From Steroidobacter sp. (GTDB taxonomy: Bacteria; Pseudomonadota; Gammaproteobacteria; Steroidobacterales; Steroidobacteraceae): a stretch of 35,616 nucleotides of DNA. The number at the start of each line of letters is the position of its first letter. The first letter of the stretch is position 1. The notes beneath the pieces were generated by a model. That model searched no databases, had not been told where the DNA came from, and was given only the letters and a program-made list of their open reading frames with translations. The position numbers and the translations under genes were made by a program. The stretch is taken from the NCBI GenBank assembly GCA_025929585.1, contig JAICPY010000037.1, positions 1-35,616 of the forward strand. The letters are read 5' to 3'. Shown in pieces: positions 32,857 through 35,616 of this stretch.

Positions 32857-34515
32857 ATGAAAAAGTATCCGTCAATCTCGCGTGTCATCGGACGGCTAGG
32901 TTTTATCGTTGCTCCGCTGGCATTGTTCGTCGCGTTCGCGGCCCATCCTGCCTCCGATAAAGAGGCCGCGACGAAGGGTATGGTTAAGCGCTCGGATCTG
33001 GAGATCGTGGATTGCCTATTGCCAGGCCAGGTCCGCCAGCTCGGAAACAGCAGCTTTCTTACTCAACGCCGTCCGATCAAGACGACGGTCGCTGAATGTT
33101 CGATTCGCGGTGGCGAGTACGTTGCTTACGATCGCGCGGATTTGAAGTCTGCCTTGCGCGTATGGCTGCCGTCGGCCGAGAGCGGGGACCCGGAAGCGCA
33201 AACGAACGTCGGCGATATTTACGAGCGCGGATTAGGCGTGGCGCCGGACCATACACTTGCGGCGCAGTGGTATCAGAAGGCCGCCGATCAGGGCTATTCA
33301 CGTGCTCTGTTCAATCTGGGCACGCTATTCGAGCAGGGATTGGGTGTCCCGCAAGATCAGCTCAAGGCCCTCAATCTTTATCGGCAAGCGTGGGGGCTGT
33401 CCGAAGACAACATCATTTTTACTTCCGCTGCCCAGCGTGAACAAGAAGCATTGCGCACGCAGTTGCAATCGGCGATCGCGGAGAAAGAAACCCAACTGAA
33501 CCTTCTGCAGAAGCAACTCAAGGAACTTCAAGACCAGCTAGCAAAACAACCTGTTGCGCAGAACCCGACGCCGGCAAGCGAGAACGCCGAGGTTGAAGCG
33601 CTGAAGAAATGGATCGCGCAGCTAGAGAGCGAGCGCCGCAAGAGCACCGAACGACTTGCCGGCATCCCGCGAACACGTACGCCGCAAGGTACGGAGATGC
33701 TGACGCCGATTCCACCTAAAGCGGATGAGCGCACGCTTGCGGGAATGAACTTCGGTCGCTACTACGCGATCGTGATCGGCAATCAGGACTATCAATCTAT
33801 CGAAGATTTGCAGACCCCGCGCTATGACGCCTCGCGCGCGGCTCGCATCCTCGCCGATAAATACGGGTTTATCGTGCAGGTGCTCGAAGACGCGAACGAC
33901 ATCACGATGCTCAAGTCCATCAACGATTTGAACGCCGTGCTCAAGCCCGAAGACAATGTGCTGATCTATTACGCTGGTCACGGCGCGCGGCTACAGAGCG
34001 GGCGAATGGAAAGCGGTTATTGGCTGCCGGTCAATGCGGAGGCTCCGCCGAGCGATACGTTCTGGGTGCCGAACGAGCAAATCACCGGTCATCTGGGACG
34101 CTTGCCGGCCAAGCGAGTGCTAGTCGTCGCGGACTCATGTTACGCGGGCTTGTTGTCGACGGACCCGAGCTATCTGTTCTTGAACAAGGACGTCGCGTAT
34201 TCGAAAGAGTACATCCAGTACAAACTGCCGAAGCGCTCTCGCCTGTTGTTGTCTTCCGGCGGAGATCGTCCGGTATTGGACGAAGGCAGCGGCGGCAATT
34301 CCGTCTTTGCCCGCGCTTTCCTAGATGAGCTCGAATCTAACGAGGGGATTCTCTCGACCCCAGAGCTCTTCAGCCGCATTCGCAAGCGCGTCGAAGGCGC
34401 TGCTGCGAAGAACAAGTTCGTGCAGACCCCCGAGTTCAAATCGATCAAAGGGGCCGGGCACGAAGTCGGTGATTTCTTCTTCGTGCCTAGACGGAGAGAA
34501 GCGGATAGCGGATAG
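32857..34515 (+). CDS. Exported caspase-like peptidase (C14) with Sel1 repeats and coiled coil
   Basis: A 552-residue protein. The N-terminus is basic, then a hydrophobic stretch (14-29) acts as signal peptide or anchor. Two Sel1-like repeats (about 109-181) include NVGDIYERGLGVAPDHTLAAQWYQKAAD. A Gln/Glu/Lys coiled coil follows (about 192-270), then the caspase domain (about 300-550) with the dyad His375 in YYAGHGAR and Cys428 in ADSCYAG, both intact. Such peptidases cut after Arg/Lys (metacaspase type) or Asp; specificity is not predictable here. ATG 32857 is used; a TTG six bases earlier has a better-spaced GAAGGA. The last residues (EADSG) are encoded by a repeat arm. Confidence 0.88.
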   Translation: MKKYPSISRVIGRLGFIVAPLALFVAFAAHPASDKEAATKGMVKRSDLEIVDCLLPGQVRQLGNSSFLTQRRPIKTTVAECSIRGGEYVAYDRADLKSALRVWLPSAESGDPEAQTNVGDIYERGLGVAPDHTLAAQWYQKAADQGYSRALFNLGTLFEQGLGVPQDQLKALNLYRQAWGLSEDNIIFTSAAQREQEALRTQLQSAIAEKETQLNLLQKQLKELQDQLAKQPVAQNPTPASENAEVEALKKWIAQLESERRKSTERLAGIPRTRTPQGTEMLTPIPPKADERTLAGMNFGRYYAIVIGNQDYQSIEDLQTPRYDASRAARILADKYGFIVQVLEDANDITMLKSINDLNAVLKPEDNVLIYYAGHGARLQSGRMESGYWLPVNAEAPPSDTFWVPNEQITGHLGRLPAKRVLVVADSCYAGLLSTDPSYLFLNKDVAYSKEYIQYKLPKRSRLLLSSGGDRPVLDEGSGGNSVFARAFLDELESNEGILSTPELFSRIRKRVEGAAAKNKFVQTPEFKSIKGAGHEVGDFFFVPRRREADSG

Positions 34516-34522
34516 GGGATAG
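34493..34522. repeat. Solo boundary-repeat arm M (GGATAGC family)
   Basis: GGAGAGAAGCGGATAGCGGA and the following TAGGGGATAG cover the end and TAG stop of the caspase-like gene. The wording matches the arms at 7878-7914 and 8081-8119, about 26 kb away. No inverted partner is seen before the next gene. Confidence 0.6.
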
Positions 34523-34590
34523 CCAGAGCGCACGAGCGCAATCCACTTCCCTCGAGCCTTTACGAAGAAAGAGGCGAGGGTTTGTATGCG

Positions 34591-34612
34591 CTTCCCCCGC
34601 TTGCGGGGGAAG
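34591..34612. repeat. GC-rich hairpin CTTCCCCCGC-TT-GCGGGGGAAG
   Basis: A perfect ten-base inverted repeat with a two-base centre lies between the convergent caspase-like and SDR genes, followed by GTTAGGAAGGGG. This CCCCCGC-TT-GCGGGGG form followed by an AGG-rich tail is a common dispersed intergenic hairpin in Proteobacteria, as I recall it. It may end transcripts but lacks a T run. Confidence 0.6.
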
Positions 34613-34636
34613 GTTAGGAAGGGGCAAACAAGCGCT

Positions 34637-35401
34637 CTACGCAGCCATCCCCCCGCCGTCGATGACGATGGTTTGACCCGTGACAAACGAGCCGCTCGGC
34701 GCAGCGAGGAATACCGCTGCGCCCGCGATTTCATCTGGCTCACCGATTCGCCTCAGTGGATAGGACTTCACCACCTGCTCATAGATCTTGGGGTTCTCCC
34801 ACAGTGCACGCGCGAACTCCGTGCGAATCAGTCCGGGTGCAATGCAATTGGCGCGGATGTTCTTCTTACCCCATTCAACGCAGATATTCCGGGCGAGCGC
34901 CATATCGGCGGCTTTCGACATGCCGTATACGCCGATGCTCTGCGAACCCTGGAGGCCCGTGACTGATGAAATCAAGATGATCGAGCCGCCGCCGCGTTCG
35001 GCCATTTGAGGCAGCACCATATTGCACAACCAGAAGTTGCTGCGCACGTTGCTGTTCATGATCTTATCGAAGGCCTCATCTTCCATATTCAACGACGGCC
35101 CGAAGTGAGGATTGACCGCAGCGTTGCAGACGAGCACATCGACAGCGCCCCATTTCGCGAGCGTCGCATTCACGAGCGATTGCAGCTCCTGCTTCGAGGC
35201 AATGTTGCATTCCTGAGCGAATGCATCACCTCCTGTGCTCTTGATCTGCGCTACCACCTGCTCGCATGTTTCGAGCGTACGACTCGAGACGACCACTTTC
35301 GCGCCATGCTCCGCCAGACGCAGCGCGATCGCGCGCCCGATACCGCGACTGGAACCGGTGACTATGGCCACCTTGCCGCTCAGATCAAACAGGGACGACA
35401 T
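34637..35401 (-). CDS. Short-chain dehydrogenase/reductase (FabG/DHRS4-like)
   Basis: A 254-residue SDR. TGSSRGIG (15-22) is the cofactor loop, CNAA (92-95) replaces NNAG, and the catalytic residues are Ser145 or Ser146 (LISSVTG), Tyr159 and Lys163 (YGMSK). It ends FVTGQTIVIDGGGMAA, the usual SDR close. The substrate is unknown; related enzymes reduce ketones in fatty-acid, retinoid or steroid metabolism. The ATG at 35401 (MSSLFDLSGKVAIVTG) is set by homology; an open frame to 35446 adds unlikely residues. It is unrelated at close range to the SDR at 27485-28312. Confidence 0.92.
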   Translation of the reverse strand: MSSLFDLSGKVAIVTGSSRGIGRAIALRLAEHGAKVVVSSRTLETCEQVVAQIKSTGGDAFAQECNIASKQELQSLVNATLAKWGAVDVLVCNAAVNPHFGPSLNMEDEAFDKIMNSNVRSNFWLCNMVLPQMAERGGGSIILISSVTGLQGSQSIGVYGMSKAADMALARNICVEWGKKNIRANCIAPGLIRTEFARALWENPKIYEQVVKSYPLRRIGEPDEIAGAAVFLAAPSGSFVTGQTIVIDGGGMAA

Positions 35402-35468
35402 GACGACACTCCGGTGATGCGACACGTGCGAGTGTCGGCATTGCACTGTGAATACGCAACACGACGAA

Positions 35469-35495
35469 GGGGACTGTCCCCTGGGGACAGTCCCC
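35469..35495. repeat. REP-like hairpin GGGGACTGTCCCC-T-GGGGACAGTCCCC
   Basis: A perfect 13-base inverted repeat with a one-base centre; each arm is itself nearly palindromic. The GGGGACTGTCCCC word resembles dispersed REP-type elements mobilised by RAYT transposases in many Proteobacteria. It lies just past the stop of the partial gene at the right edge and upstream of the SDR gene. Confidence 0.65.
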
Positions 35496-35515
35496 CAAGC
35501 AGTGAGACTCAGCGC

Positions 35516-35616
35516 TCAGTTCAGCGTGTCGGTATTGCACTTCTCCCGAGTGTCGCTAAACGCCATCATGTTTTGGCCGATGTTCCCTACTGTGGGGCAG
35601 GAACTGCCTACGCACG
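35516..35616 (-). CDS. C-terminal end of an unidentified protein, cut by the window edge
   Basis: Reading left from the edge, one frame gives 32 residues (CVGSSCPTVGNIGQNMMAFS then DTREKCNTDTLN) to a TGA at 35516-35518. Three cysteines and the polar, glycine-containing composition suggest the end of a secreted or pilus-like protein, but this is too short to identify. The other two frames of this strand are closed, and a REP-like hairpin follows the stop. Confidence 0.4.
   Translation of the reverse strand, partial: CVGSSCPTVGNIGQNMMAFSDTREKCNTDTLN

Overview
The window looks like a chromosomal segment of a free-living, moderately GC-rich Gammaproteobacterium, possibly near the Steroidobacter/Nevskiales/Xanthomonadales group. 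This placement is inferred from gene types (cysDN, MacAB-type pump, Bcr/CflA exporter, RhlE, DUF3014, NatAB, GEMM-I riboswitch over an Ig-like surface protein); no rRNA or tRNA is present to settle it. There is no phage, integrase, insertion sequence, CRISPR array or defence island. I count 33 protein genes, including two edge-truncated ones, all with similar base composition.

Layout. 1-1133: start of cysN and all of cysD (sulfate activation), reading left. 1474-6399: a tripartite exporter operon (outer-membrane factor, membrane-fusion protein, ABC ATPase, MacB-like permease), then a PAP2 phosphatase (6506-7318). 7323-8950: a divergent pair of thioredoxin-like protein and S-formylglutathione hydrolase. 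9034-10221: Bcr/CflA exporter. 10317-12902: two OsmC-family genes and gabD, reading left. 12980-14369: divergent peptide deformylase and MocA-like nucleotidyltransferase, followed by two tiny membrane proteins and an AraC regulator. 16346-17423: two divergent stand-alone receiver domains. 17537-18952: rhlE. 18960-20927: an unknown coiled-coil membrane protein and a DUF3014 protein. 21151-24556: a tightly overlapping operon of exported alpha/beta hydrolase plus NatA/NatB-like exporter. 24979-26369: a cyclic-di-GMP-I riboswitch with an SD-sequestering hairpin controlling an Ig-like/FN3 exported protein, closed by two strong terminators. 26522-28312: TauE/SafE permease and an SDR. 28541-29344: a lipoprotein hydrolase. 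29631-34515: a PKD-repeat autotransporter-like protein followed 46 bases later by an exported caspase-like peptidase. 34637-35401: a second SDR. A partial reading frame runs off the right edge.

The most unusual signal is in the gaps between genes. At least ten intergenic regions are bounded by two inverted arms of about 13-39 bases, whose outer ends usually lie at, or within a few bases of, the flanking start or stop codons, whatever the gene orientation. The arms are built from short tandem words rich in TAG/TGA (for example GCGGTTA, GTGATGAA, GGATAGC, GTGACGG, GTCCGTAGTCT). Different loci use different word families, yet the two arms of one locus usually match each other well. Where an arm reaches a start codon it supplies a pyrimidine-rich leader without an obvious Shine-Dalgarno; where it reaches a stop codon it can encode the last residues of the protein. 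I do not recognise this as a described element class and regard it as the best candidate here for something new.
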